A DNA stretch of 64,000 nt, from assembly GCA_965223115.1 (NCBI GenBank), contig OZ244982.1, positions 1,302,001 through 1,366,000 of the forward strand, written 5' to 3'. Below are positions 16,304 to 25,647 of the stretch, one piece after another. The stretch's first letter is position 1. Every line of letters begins with the position of its first letter. The position numbers and the translations under genes are program-made. The DNA is from CBDCUI01 sp965223115 (GTDB lineage Bacteria; Pseudomonadota; Gammaproteobacteria; UBA4575). The notes under the pieces are model-generated. The model ran no database searches. It was not told the DNA's origin and saw only the letters and a program-made list of their open reading frames with translations.

Positions 16304-18598
16304 TTACCAACGGATCCCTTTGTGTTCTATCGCTTTTATAGTTGCATCACTGTTTTGTAATTCAGGTATATTTAAACCTTTTAACTTACTACGTAATTCT
16401 GATGTGGCTTCACGTGCTTCCGCTTGGTCACGCACAGCAGTAGGAGTAATTAATACAATTAATTCTGTTCGATTAGAAGATTTAGTTGTTGTACCAAATA
16501 AAGGCCCAAGTACCGGTAAGTTTCTAAGCCCTGGAACACCAACATTCCCATCAGAATTATTTTCTTGGATTAACCCACCAATCACAATAGTATCGCCACT
16601 TTGTACAGAAATTGACGTACTTACTTCTCTTTGATCAATCGTTGGCGAATCAATTCCAGAAGTTTGTGTGTTGTTAGCATCACGAATATTCTGGTAAATA
16701 TCCATAATAACATTACCGCCTGTACTTACACGCGGTGCGACTTGCAGTGTCACACCCGTTTCTACAAACTGTATCGTACTAGTAACAATTGCATCATCTC
16801 CTGTAGTACCAGTATTTGTTGATTCAGACGTCCGTACGGGCACTTGATCTCCTACATTTATCGATGCCGTGTGGTTGTCCAGCACCATTAAAGAAGGTGA
16901 AGAGATGACTTGCATTTTATCGTCAGAAGCTAATGCATTTAGTACAGCCCGTACTAAACCACCTGAATCAACTAATGAATATGAAAAACCTCTGTCAGTC
17001 GTCAATGCAGGCGTAAGAGCATTTCCAATATTTCCAGCAGTATCTAACTGACCAACACCTGTATTCCCATCAATATCATTATTTTTAAAAAACCATTGCA
17101 AGCCATATTCTAAATCTCCGCTAAGCTCTACCTCGACAATGGTTGCCTCAATAAGAACCTGTAATGGCACAATATCTAGACGCTTTATCGCATCTTCAAT
17201 ATCCTGATACTCTTCGTTAGTTGCTTTAACAACTAACGCATTATTTTCTTCGTCTGCAATAATTTTAATTGGACTATTACCGTTACCACTAGAATTAGAT
17301 GCACCGAACTGACTTATAGAACCAAATCGATTTTCATTTGGACTTAGTGAACCGGGCAAGGAAGTTCCAGGACCTGTTGGCGCTCCAGGGCTTAAATTAT
17401 CTGCTGAATTACTAATTAATCCTGCACTTGAATTTCCTATACCACTACTTTCAATCACAGATCCAGACAATCCTGGTGCTAATGATGCTGTGTCTGTACT
17501 TTCTTGTGTAGAGACATCCGCATCAAATAATTCAGATAAAATTCCTGCTAAATATCCAGCACGTATATTTTGCACAAAATAAACATGCAATGATCGTGCT
17601 ATTGAATTATCTGCACGATCTAATCGATCTACCCATTGTGAAACGGTATTAAGATATCGACGTTGTGGTGTAATTACTAATATTGCATTTAAACGTTCAA
17701 TTTCAATAAATTTAACAATACCGCCCTGATCTTCCTCGCCACCAAATGTAAAAATAGATTTGAGCTCTTCTATGACTGTTTTTGCAGAAGATGAGCTAAG
17801 TCGAAAAATTGCCGTAGACATTCCTTTAAATTGGTCAACATCGAATATCTCAACGGTATCCAGCATATTTTTCAGCTCTGCCTGTGTTCCAGAAACCAGT
17901 AATATATTTCTAGCTGTATCCGTTTGTATTTGCGCCTTTTCACCTTGTAAAGACTGTAAGATATTTTTCATTTCAGAGGCAGAAATAAAACGTAGCGGGA
18001 CGACAATAACCTGGTAACCTTTTTGCTTATCTAAATTATAAGAAGGTGAAACAACACTGCTTAAGCGCTCACCGGCAGGTAAAATTTGAAAAATTCCTTC
18101 GTTTTCTGCCAATACTGCATTGTTAGCCTTGAGAATATTCTCCATCACGGGAATTAATGCATCTTTTGTCAATGGGCGACCTGTTTTCAAACTCACCATG
18201 CCCTTCACACGCTCATCCACTACATAAGCACGACCTAGAAGGTCTCCAAGGATGGTCATCGCAACTTCCTCTATAGGCGCGTCTTGAAACATTAATGTAA
18301 TATCACCAGCAGAAGCACCTTCGCCAACACTTGCTCTTGGTGAAGCAGTAAATTTCCCTGTGCCTGGAAAAAATTCTGGTTCGCGTTTTTTAGATTTAGA
18401 AGAAGTATTTGTTCTAGATATTTCAACACTATCAGTTGAAACTTTTGTAGTATTACTTGATGCTACATCAGTAACACTCACTTGAGGATCTGCAGTACCA
18501 GTATTTGTTGTAGTTGTACATCCAACTAAAAAACATAACTGCACTGCAATGCATGCATGCATTGTTTTCTTGAATATATTTTTGATTTTTCCTCTCAT
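16304..18598 (-). CDS. gspD: GspD, type II secretion outer-membrane secretin
   Basis: The outer-membrane channel of the type II system. After the N-terminal region come N0 (from about residue 65, LMFQDAPIEEVAMTILGDLL), three N-type repeats, a Ser/Gly/Asn-rich linker (about 360-440) and the secretin core (from about 470, containing VPVLGPLFGTTTKSSNRTELIVLITP near 700). I chose ATG 18598 (764 aa); an in-frame GTG at 18634 also exists and neither has a strong ribosome site. The start carries a lipobox (LVGC, Cys27), so it may be a lipidated secretin such as Pseudomonas HxcQ. It is the last gene of the cluster, 410 bases after gspC. Confidence 0.93.
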   Translation of the reverse strand: MRGKIKNIFKKTMHACIAVQLCFLVGCTTTTNTGTADPQVSVTDVASSNTTKVSTDSVEISRTNTSSKSKKREPEFFPGTGKFTASPRASVGEGASAGDITLMFQDAPIEEVAMTILGDLLGRAYVVDERVKGMVSLKTGRPLTKDALIPVMENILKANNAVLAENEGIFQILPAGERLSSVVSPSYNLDKQKGYQVIVVPLRFISASEMKNILQSLQGEKAQIQTDTARNILLVSGTQAELKNMLDTVEIFDVDQFKGMSTAIFRLSSSSAKTVIEELKSIFTFGGEEDQGGIVKFIEIERLNAILVITPQRRYLNTVSQWVDRLDRADNSIARSLHVYFVQNIRAGYLAGILSELFDADVSTQESTDTASLAPGLSGSVIESSGIGNSSAGLISNSADNLSPGAPTGPGTSLPGSLSPNENRFGSISQFGASNSSGNGNSPIKIIADEENNALVVKATNEEYQDIEDAIKRLDIVPLQVLIEATIVEVELSGDLEYGLQWFFKNNDIDGNTGVGQLDTAGNIGNALTPALTTDRGFSYSLVDSGGLVRAVLNALASDDKMQVISSPSLMVLDNHTASINVGDQVPVRTSESTNTGTTGDDAIVTSTIQFVETGVTLQVAPRVSTGGNVIMDIYQNIRDANNTQTSGIDSPTIDQREVSTSISVQSGDTIVIGGLIQENNSDGNVGVPGLRNLPVLGPLFGTTTKSSNRTELIVLITPTAVRDQAEAREATSELRSKLKGLNIPELQNSDATIKAIEHKGIRW

Positions 18599-19007
18599 AA
18601 AGGCCCAACTGACTACTGCTTTTAATTTACACACAATTTCTTGCGCTTAATTTTATCCGCATGACATTAAATAAATGTTTGGTGCAATCCAATTATGTGC
18701 TGGTTTCTCCAGTACATATCACATCCATTCACACACTATTATCATGCTTAAATGATGTTACATCTTCATTATTTGGGGCAGGGTCTGGGCCGAAGATGAT
18801 GATTTAATTATGTTTATTACCCAAACGTTACGCGTCACAACGTGTTGAGTCAATGCAAATTATTAAGGAAAGTTAAGGATTAGATTAAGTACAAATTTAG
18901 TAAGGTTAAATAACTACTATATAACATCAGATTCAGTCAGTTACCGTATTATTAGATCTTAAGCGAACGTATAACCTTATACAAACAAAGACAATTCTGC
19001 TTTGAAT
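18599..19007 (-). other. Gap between gspC and gspD, no gene seen
   Basis: This 400-base stretch interrupts an otherwise nearly gap-free operon. It is AT-rich and holds no convincing ORF. A weak inverted repeat is visible around 18697-18715. It may contain a separate promoter for gspD, so that the outer-membrane ring is made independently of the inner-membrane parts. Confidence 0.5.
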
Positions 19008-19883
19008 TTAATCATCAAAGATTTCTACGCCAAGCGCCTTTAAGACCTTTAATTCTTCCTCACTGATATCTTCATCATCAGCATAAAAATCATCAGCAGT
19101 AAGCTCCTCAGAATAATCTTCATTGTCTATATACTCTAAATCATCAGAATCATCATCTAAAGCCTCATAATAATCCGCGCTCTTTTCTTCTACATCATTA
19201 TTTATAGGTAACTTTCGAACAGAACTTGATGTTGAATTTTTTACATTTTCAGTTTTCTTATATTTATAAATACTACCTGTATTTTTTTTCTTATTAACAA
19301 TACTTTCCTGGGTTTCGGGTCTGCCCCAACCCTTATAAGTAGGCCTTTTATAATCATTAGTATTTTTCTTTTCCTTACTCCAAACTGAACCGCGCCTTTT
19401 ATTATCAACCGACTCTATTGGAGTAAGAAACAATTTATATTCAGAATCCTTATCCTGAAAAACAATATAGTCTTTAGCAATCTCTGATATTTTCCAGCCT
19501 TTATACACATGTCCTATTTTTAATCTTTCAATTTTTTCTTCTTTTGTATCTGAAACAATTCCTATCTGCACATCTGTGCTTTTAACCACGCCAATAAGTA
19601 TAAGTCCTTCTATATCATTATTTTTCACAGCATTTAGACTGTGTGTTTTTTTCGCTGGTAGTCTATTTTTTGTAAACAGTGGTCTCTTTATTATTTCAGA
19701 ATACTGACTGATATCTTTTAGTAAGCCCAATTCAGGCAAATCAAACCTTAAATCTTGCGGTCCATGTGCTTTATTGTCATTTTCAATACCATCTGCTTCC
19801 TCTAAATCATTTGGATAGGACATAACTTGGTAGGTAATTAAACCAAGTAATATTACACATATTGTACTTAATATTGATTTCAT
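19008..19883 (-). CDS. gspC: GspC-like type II secretion protein without PDZ domain
   Basis: The 291-aa protein has one N-terminal membrane segment (5-21), then the GspC homology region: ISQYSEIIKRPLFTKNRLP near 57 and the strands LILIGVV, IGHVYKGWKI and YIVFQD (93-150). GspC links the inner-membrane platform to the GspD N-domains through this region. The PDZ domain of classical GspC is missing; residues 170-220 are basic and Ser/Thr-rich, and the last 60 residues are extremely acidic (runs of DDDSDD and ADDEDISEEE). The gene starts four bases after gspM, a position used for GspN or GspC-type proteins in non-enteric systems; GspN is the alternative name. Confidence 0.8.
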   Translation of the reverse strand: MKSILSTICVILLGLITYQVMSYPNDLEEADGIENDNKAHGPQDLRFDLPELGLLKDISQYSEIIKRPLFTKNRLPAKKTHSLNAVKNNDIEGLILIGVVKSTDVQIGIVSDTKEEKIERLKIGHVYKGWKISEIAKDYIVFQDKDSEYKLFLTPIESVDNKRRGSVWSKEKKNTNDYKRPTYKGWGRPETQESIVNKKKNTGSIYKYKKTENVKNSTSSSVRKLPINNDVEEKSADYYEALDDDSDDLEYIDNEDYSEELTADDFYADDEDISEEELKVLKALGVEIFDD

Positions 19884-19886
19884 TAT

Positions 19887-20462
19887 TTATTCTTCAATTT
19901 CTGCAGTCATGTATCCCGATACATCGAATCGAATATCCAAAGCTTCATTTGCTCTATCCGTTGATTGATCTCTAAAAGAAGCACGAAACCCTCTACCAAT
20001 ATTAAATTTATCTATTATTAGAATTGGTATATGTGTCTCTATTTCATAAAGCAATTTACGTAAACTAATAATATCTGCACGACAATGTACGGCCACCTTT
20101 ACTTGACGATTATCTAGATTACCACTTGCTACTGGCTGTGTACTAATTATATTCGCATTCTGCCTATTTAATATTTCCTTAATAATACCCTGTAATTCTG
20201 CAGAAACTAAAGCAGCTTTGTTACCAGGAAAATAGTAATCTTGATCTTCACTAAAAGCCTCAAGCTCAAATAATTTATTTGACAACCCTCTGGTTTTTGT
20301 GGAGATCTTCTTGTATTGAGTTAATCGATGCTGAAGTGAAGCTATTTGTTCTGAAGTGGCTTTGTAGTTTGCATAAATAGGGAAAACGACCAACATAAAT
20401 AATAATATTGCTGCAAGCAATAACAACAAAATTGCTAAGTATTTGTTCTTATCTGTTAACAT
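19887..20462 (-). CDS. gspM: GspM, type II secretion inner-membrane platform protein
   Basis: A 191-aa bitopic protein: one membrane segment (residues 9-29), a coiled coil (35-65), then a periplasmic ferredoxin-like domain of about 110 residues. This is the layout of GspM (T2SSM_b type), which binds GspL and GspE in the assembly platform. It follows gspL by one base and precedes gspC by three. Sequence identity to enteric GspM is low, and the call rests on layout and position. Confidence 0.85.
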   Translation of the reverse strand: MLTDKNKYLAILLLLLAAILLFMLVVFPIYANYKATSEQIASLQHRLTQYKKISTKTRGLSNKLFELEAFSEDQDYYFPGNKAALVSAELQGIIKEILNRQNANIISTQPVASGNLDNRQVKVAVHCRADIISLRKLLYEIETHIPILIIDKFNIGRGFRASFRDQSTDRANEALDIRFDVSGYMTAEIEE

Positions 20463-20463
20463 A

Positions 20464-21552
20464 TCAATTAACTTTATAAGTACTTAGTTTAGCAGTGATA
20501 GTAAATCGCTCAGAATTGTCAGATCTGTTCTGAGTAACAGGTGCAGCAAATCTTATATCTTCAAACAGACCTATTTCATCTATTATTGGTATCAGGTCTG
20601 ATGTTGATGCTGACAAACCTTGCAAGGATAACAACCCCCCTTCTAATGTTAAGCGCTGTATATGCGTATGATCAGGAAGAACCTTAGTTAATGTATTAAT
20701 CAACTCTATTATACTTGGATTCTTTTCTTTAATTTTTACCAAGTATTCAACATGATCAAGAACTTTTTGGTAGTCATTTTGAAGTTTTTTAACCTTTTGA
20801 ACTGTTGGCTGTAGCTGTTCTAATTCTTTAGATAACTGGTAAATATGAATATAGTTCAGTATCAATGGTGTAATACTTGCAAGTAACAGTAATCCAGCAG
20901 CTATAACCACTAGTTTTTTAGTAAAAGATTTTCTTGATTTATCTTTACCTATAAACGGGCTTAAAAACTTGACATCATTAACCGATTTCTTTGGATTATC
21001 ACTATTGACAATGTCTACATTGCTAAGTAAAAAGTTATCATTACTTTCAACTATTTCTTTTATTACCTCAAGAGATTCTCTTTTTACAACAACTAAGAGA
21101 ACTCGTATCAAGCCCTTTGCATCCAGCCTTTCTAATAATTTATAATCAAAATAAATTTCACTAGCCGGAAACGGCGTATAACGATCCATCTCATACTGAA
21201 TTACTTCATATAAGTTTTCTTCAGTATTAGAAGGCAAAGAAATATTTCTAGCTAAAGTTAAATTACTATCAAGTTTAAGATGAATTGAAATTTTTTCTGA
21301 TGATGAAGTCAATTCTTTTAATTTTTCATTAATCTCAGAAATATCATCTCTAGATAACATAGAATTGCGCTCATAAATTATTTCATTGTTATCTTTCGCT
21401 ATCTGAAATGAGTTTTTATATACCGTTATAATTGCAGAGTGTTTGGCCTTATCATGCTTATCCATATTTAACCATGGAAACAGCAATGCAAGTTCTGCTC
21501 CCCACCAAGCAAAAAAACGCTTAACTTCTTGTATAAGTGAAGTAGAAATAAT
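20464..21552 (-). CDS. gspL: GspL, type II secretion platform protein
   Basis: GspL ties the cytoplasmic ATPase GspE to the inner-membrane platform. A short actin-like cytoplasmic part (about 40-170), one membrane segment (about 222-245) and a periplasmic PilN-like domain (about 260-362) can be seen. The first usual start codons are TTG 21486 and ATG 21465, but the frame is open upstream to a stop at 21564 and encodes an amphipathic stretch with RFFAWWGAELALLFPWL, a kind of start common in this GspL type. AAGGA lies six bases before ATT 21552, so I place the start there (362 aa). The alternative is TTG 21486 (340 aa). Confidence 0.8.
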   Translation of the reverse strand: MISTSLIQEVKRFFAWWGAELALLFPWLNMDKHDKAKHSAIITVYKNSFQIAKDNNEIIYERNSMLSRDDISEINEKLKELTSSSEKISIHLKLDSNLTLARNISLPSNTEENLYEVIQYEMDRYTPFPASEIYFDYKLLERLDAKGLIRVLLVVVKRESLEVIKEIVESNDNFLLSNVDIVNSDNPKKSVNDVKFLSPFIGKDKSRKSFTKKLVVIAAGLLLLASITPLILNYIHIYQLSKELEQLQPTVQKVKKLQNDYQKVLDHVEYLVKIKEKNPSIIELINTLTKVLPDHTHIQRLTLEGGLLSLQGLSASTSDLIPIIDEIGLFEDIRFAAPVTQNRSDNSERFTITAKLSTYKVN

Positions 21553-21614
21553 ACTAGTTCCTTATGTAATAAACAGAACGTCCATCTATTCTAGTTACTA
21601 TCTTGTTAAGCAAG

Positions 21615-22448
21615 CTATTCTTGCTTCCAACCAAGTACTGTAAATGGCTCGAATTGGTTACCTCTTTGCAAACGAACAATTGTTGTTATGTTTGTAGTAA
21701 TTCCATTTAATGCACGTGCCTTTGCATGCAGTGTATAAATAAGTCCTCCTGTAGAAGTAACATAGTCAGCTAAGTCTTGTTGAGCAGAACCTCCCGAATG
21801 TATATCTTGCACAGCATTTTTAACAACTTGTGGTGCTAGCAAAATATTCACCCCTAAATCTTGAGCATACACAGTGAGATACGGCTTGATTTTATTGTAC
21901 AGTTGCTGATTAATACCCAAAACTAATGAAACCTCTTCGATACTATCGAATTCATCATCCTTAGCTTGATAATCCAAGTTATGCGAATAGTAATCTTCAT
22001 CTTCAGCGCCATTAAGCCTCTTGAGACTATCTTCATCGCGCCAATCTACAATTCTATTTGCAACAGATAAGCTCAATTCAGGACTTATACCCAAATTAAT
22101 AAATAAAGAATTCAATAAATCTACTGGCGCCAAATTGATATCAACTTTACCAGACTCATCGGCAACCCTAACCACTATGTTTACTTCTCCCAACTCATAT
22201 ATATACTCATTATTTGGCAACAACTGCCCTTGCGCACTACCATCCTTAATTATCTTTTCAATGGTAAGTAATAGCGCACCTTCAGCTGCATGCCTTGTTT
22301 GCAAACTAGAAACAACATTGCCTGCTAGTTTTATACTACCTCTAGATTGATAAGACACTGCACTTGCTATAACTGCTAAAAAAGCTGTAATCCATAAAAC
22401 AGTTATTAAAGCAAAGCCTTTTGACAGTATTTCTTGTTTTAGTTTCAT
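21615..22448 (-). CDS. gspK: GspK, minor pseudopilin
   Basis: GspK caps the pseudopilus tip. The class III signal reads KGFALITVLW at residues 10-19, followed by a hydrophobic helix. The larger periplasmic domain includes EEVSLVLGI and an acidic EDEDYY stretch typical of the calcium-binding region. As in the family, position +5 after cleavage is not Glu. I chose ATG 22448 over the longer frame to 22496, because it overlaps the gspJ stop as ATGA and puts the prepilin site near the start. 277 aa. Confidence 0.9.
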   Translation of the reverse strand: MKLKQEILSKGFALITVLWITAFLAVIASAVSYQSRGSIKLAGNVVSSLQTRHAAEGALLLTIEKIIKDGSAQGQLLPNNEYIYELGEVNIVVRVADESGKVDINLAPVDLLNSLFINLGISPELSLSVANRIVDWRDEDSLKRLNGAEDEDYYSHNLDYQAKDDEFDSIEEVSLVLGINQQLYNKIKPYLTVYAQDLGVNILLAPQVVKNAVQDIHSGGSAQQDLADYVTSTGGLIYTLHAKARALNGITTNITTIVRLQRGNQFEPFTVLGWKQE

Positions 22449-23074
22449 TGCAATATATAGGTACCAAATTTTGTATCTGCAATTAAAATAGGCCATTCAT
22501 ACTTATCATTTGATAACTCTGCTGCGATTGATATTTTCAATGGCAGCGTGTCTTGCTCAAGCCAAGTGTCATACCAAGCTAACTTACCTGTTTTTCTATT
22601 TATACCGTAATATTGAAATGTTAAGTTTTGCACATCACGCAATAATTCAACATTTTTATTAGTCGTTGAAGCAGCACCAGAAAAATATGTGCTTGCCGGT
22701 AAATATTTAAGGCTTAAATTAAAACTATTACCTCTTTTTTGCTTATATATCTCATAAATATATAAATAATCGTCCAAGCCATATTGGGGTGATGGTGCTA
22801 AAAATATCATCCGATTTTTTTCGCCATTAAAATAATTGTTTCTTGTATCTGAGTCATCAATTACATAATACACTGCTTCATTTAAAGCCTTTCTAATAAA
22901 ACGTTGTGCACTAGCTATTTCATCTAAATTGCCTTGTTGAGTATCTACTTTTGCCCAAACACGACTTCCAAAACTAAACCCATTTGCACAAAGAGTCACT
23001 ACAATTGAAATAATGACTAAAGAAATCAATAGTTCAATTAATGTTAAGCCAAGTTGATGCTTTTTATTATTCAT
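22445..23074 (-). CDS. gspJ: GspJ, minor pseudopilin
   Basis: GspJ joins GspI and GspK in the pseudopilus tip complex. The prepilin site is LGLTLIELLISL, with Glu at +5, near residues 8-20, and the mature domain of about 190 residues has alternating strands. I chose ATG 23074, four bases after the gspI stop, with AGGTGG upstream; an in-frame GTG at 23089 would overlap gspI. 209 aa, normal for the family. Confidence 0.9.
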   Translation of the reverse strand: MNNKKHQLGLTLIELLISLVIISIVVTLCANGFSFGSRVWAKVDTQQGNLDEIASAQRFIRKALNEAVYYVIDDSDTRNNYFNGEKNRMIFLAPSPQYGLDDYLYIYEIYKQKRGNSFNLSLKYLPASTYFSGAASTTNKNVELLRDVQNLTFQYYGINRKTGKLAWYDTWLEQDTLPLKISIAAELSNDKYEWPILIADTKFGTYILQ

Positions 23075-23078
23075 TGTG

Positions 23079-23477
23079 CTACACACCACCTAACCTAAAT
23101 GTCGTTGTACGAATAGATCGTGTTCCGTAGTTTCCATCCCAATATACATCTAATTCCACTCTATAACTCTTAATACTGTTTAAATTTATTCGGCCTATTT
23201 CATCTTCTTGAGCTTGTATATTTAAACGCCACTTATAGCGACTATCATAAGATCCTACGGTTTGGCCAATTAGCTGACTTACTTTTTCATTAATTTCAGC
23301 AATATGAGAATCTGCATACATGCTAGCTCGTGCATAGTCGTTAGCCAACTCTGAACTACGCAGTGATGATGAAAATACTTGATAAACTATGCCCAGAGAA
23401 ATTGCCAAAACCGATAAAGCGACCAATGTTTCTAGTAGTGTAAACCCACTTGTTTTATTTCCCATATTATTAGCCAT
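23079..23477 (-). CDS. gspI: GspI, minor pseudopilin
   Basis: GspI starts assembly of the pseudopilus tip complex. The prepilin cleavage site is SGFTLLETLVAL (Glu +5) near residues 10-21, followed by the hydrophobic N-terminal helix and a small strand-rich domain. 132 aa, typical length. It overlaps gspH by eight bases, so translation is coupled. Confidence 0.92.
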   Translation of the reverse strand: MANNMGNKTSGFTLLETLVALSVLAISLGIVYQVFSSSLRSSELANDYARASMYADSHIAEINEKVSQLIGQTVGSYDSRYKWRLNIQAQEDEIGRINLNSIKSYRVELDVYWDGNYGTRSIRTTTFRLGGV

Positions 23478-23946
23478 GCTTCAACTCCACTTTACCAGTC
23501 AGCCACTCAATTACTATTCTATAAATCTTTTTGCCATTAGAAATTTTAATTTCCCCACCTGATGAACTTCCATCAGGAGCAAATCGAATTTGTGATACAG
23601 CTTGATCACCACTGTGAAATCGGGCAGAAAATAATTGTATATCTAACGTTGAATCTAACGAGCGCAGTCTTTTATCGCCAACTAAACCATATAAACGTTT
23701 ATTTAAATCTATTATAAAAATGACTTCCCTTTTGTTAGCAATTGCTAAACTTTTTGCATGACGCAGAGAAACCAGTAGATCTTGAGAAGTCGCCTTTATT
23801 GCAGCATTAGATGATAAGCGACTGTATGCTGTTGCTGAAATTCCGGTGATGAGTGCAGCAATCACCAAAGTTATTAACAGCTCCATCAAGGTAAACCCAT
23901 TAACATACCCCCTGTTAAACTGTATTTTGTAATCTGCTCCACGCAT
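23470..23946 (-). CDS. gspH: GspH, minor pseudopilin
   Basis: A minor pseudopilin that connects the tip complex to the GspG fibre. It has the cleavage site NGFTLMELLITL (Glu +5) at about 16-27 and the family's C-terminal pattern with a RFAPDGSSSGGEI turn. 158 aa. It lies 14 bases after gspG in the pseudopilin block gspGHIJK. Confidence 0.92.
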   Translation of the reverse strand: MRGADYKIQFNRGYVNGFTLMELLITLVIAALITGISATAYSRLSSNAAIKATSQDLLVSLRHAKSLAIANKREVIFIIDLNKRLYGLVGDKRLRSLDSTLDIQLFSARFHSGDQAVSQIRFAPDGSSSGGEIKISNGKKIYRIVIEWLTGKVELKHG

Positions 23947-23960
23947 GGCATTTACTTAGC

Positions 23961-24392
23961 TCAGTTCCAGCTATATATATCTTGATTTTCTTTTTCACCA
24001 CCTTCTGAACCATCTGCACCAAAGCTATAAATTTCATATTCAGCATTTCTACCTGGATAACGATAGTAGAAATCTTTCTTCCATGGATCTTTAGGAACAA
24101 AATTCTTTCTAAGATAAGGGCCATTCCATCCTTCAACACCAGCAGGTTCTGACACTAAAGCCTGCAACGACTGCTCTGAAGTAGGATACTTATTAGTATC
24201 GATCTTATACATCTCTAATGCTGCTGCCAGCTCTTCAATTTGGATTTTTGCAGCTTTAGTTTTTGAATCGCCTAATCGCTTCATCACTTGTGGGCCAACA
24301 ATACCTGCCAACAATGCTAATATTGCAACCACAACTAGCAACTCGATCAATGTAAAACCTTTCTTTAAATTAGCATTTATATTTTTTTTCAT
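23961..24392 (-). CDS. gspG: GspG, major pseudopilin
   Basis: The main subunit of the pseudopilus that pushes substrates through the secretin. It has the prepilin site KGFTLIELLVVVAIL (Glu +5) at about 11-25, KYPTSEQSLQAL near 68, the conserved WNGPYL, and a C-terminal PGRNAEYEIYSFGADG stretch with the calcium-binding loop typical of GspG. 143 aa. All features agree with the family. Confidence 0.97.
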   Translation of the reverse strand: MKKNINANLKKGFTLIELLVVVAILALLAGIVGPQVMKRLGDSKTKAAKIQIEELAAALEMYKIDTNKYPTSEQSLQALVSEPAGVEGWNGPYLRKNFVPKDPWKKDFYYRYPGRNAEYEIYSFGADGSEGGEKENQDIYSWN

Positions 24393-24417
24393 ATCAATAT
24401 TTTAATTTCCTTTATTT

Positions 24418-25638
24418 TTACACAGCCAAATCATTTATGCTTACCATTCCTAACAATATAGACACAATGATCCCACCAATAACAATGCCTAGTAATATGA
24501 TAACTATAGGCTCAAATAAATTAACTAATCTTTGCATCGCATTTGAAGTTTCTTTTTCATATATTTCCGACACTCTAGTCAGCATATTATCTAACTCCCC
24601 AGTCTCTTCTCCTACTTTTATCATTTGTAAAGCTAGAGATGGGAATAATTTAACAACACTAAGTGTATGAAAAAGACTTTTACCCTCTTTGAACTGTTCC
24701 ATTGCACTACTGACATTATGCAAAAACAAACTGTTCGTAAGATTTGCTTTTGCAATTGGTAAAGCAGCCAAAACAGGTACACCATTTGATAATAGGCTAC
24801 CTAAACTACTGGTGAATTTAGCCGTCTCATGCTTGACTATTAAATCGCCAAAAAAAGGCAATTTAACCAACTTTGCATCCCAAAATGGTCGATATCTTTC
24901 ACTACGAAACAAATACCTAACCAAAATAATTATTCCAACAAATAATAAAACCAATAACCACCAGTAGTTGCTTACAAAGTTAGAAGTTGCAATTACAATT
25001 TTTGTTGAGACAGGCAATAATTCTTCACTTCCTGTAAACAACTCTGTAATTTTAGGTACTACAAATGTCATGATCACCGCAAGAGAAAGCAGTGACACAA
25101 TAATTAATATCAATGGATAAATTAATGAGGAAATCAATTTATCACGTATAGTTTTTGCACTTTCCAAATGCTGGTACATACGCGAAAGACCTATTTCCAA
25201 ATTCCCGCTTGCTTCAGAAGCACGCACCATATTTATGTAATAAGGTGTAAAAGTATCCTTTTGTTTCTCTAAGGCAGTAGATAAATCACTACCAGCCTCT
25301 ACATCATTTAGCAGTGCTTCAGATATCTCTCGAACATTTTTATGTTCTGATAGGTCTTTAAAAATACGTAGCGCATAATCAACTGGTAGTTTTGCTTTTA
25401 CCAAAGTTGATAATTGTTCTGTAAATTCCAACAATTGAGCAGCAGATAAAGATTTTTTTGAAATGGCTAGATAATTTTTCCACTTATATTTTGAAGCTGA
25501 TTTAGCTTCTTTTGCATAAATCGGTATATAACCTGATGACTGTAACCAATTGATTACGGCGGATTGATCTGACTCTTCTCGTTGCCCTTCAAATATCTTT
25601 CCATCCATAGACGTTGCTTTGTATTCATAAACCGGCAT
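24418..25638 (-). CDS. gspF: GspF, type II secretion inner-membrane platform protein
   Basis: The polytopic platform protein around which pseudopilins assemble. The start PVYEYKATSMDGK is characteristic, and two T2SSF helical domains (about 70-190 and 270-390) frame three membrane segments (about 170, 222 and 375). 406 aa, usual length. It follows gspE by nine bases. Confidence 0.96.
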   Translation of the reverse strand: MPVYEYKATSMDGKIFEGQREESDQSAVINWLQSSGYIPIYAKEAKSASKYKWKNYLAISKKSLSAAQLLEFTEQLSTLVKAKLPVDYALRIFKDLSEHKNVREISEALLNDVEAGSDLSTALEKQKDTFTPYYINMVRASEASGNLEIGLSRMYQHLESAKTIRDKLISSLIYPLILIIVSLLSLAVIMTFVVPKITELFTGSEELLPVSTKIVIATSNFVSNYWWLLVLLFVGIIILVRYLFRSERYRPFWDAKLVKLPFFGDLIVKHETAKFTSSLGSLLSNGVPVLAALPIAKANLTNSLFLHNVSSAMEQFKEGKSLFHTLSVVKLFPSLALQMIKVGEETGELDNMLTRVSEIYEKETSNAMQRLVNLFEPIVIILLGIVIGGIIVSILLGMVSINDLAV

Positions 25639-25647
25639 AGCATATCC

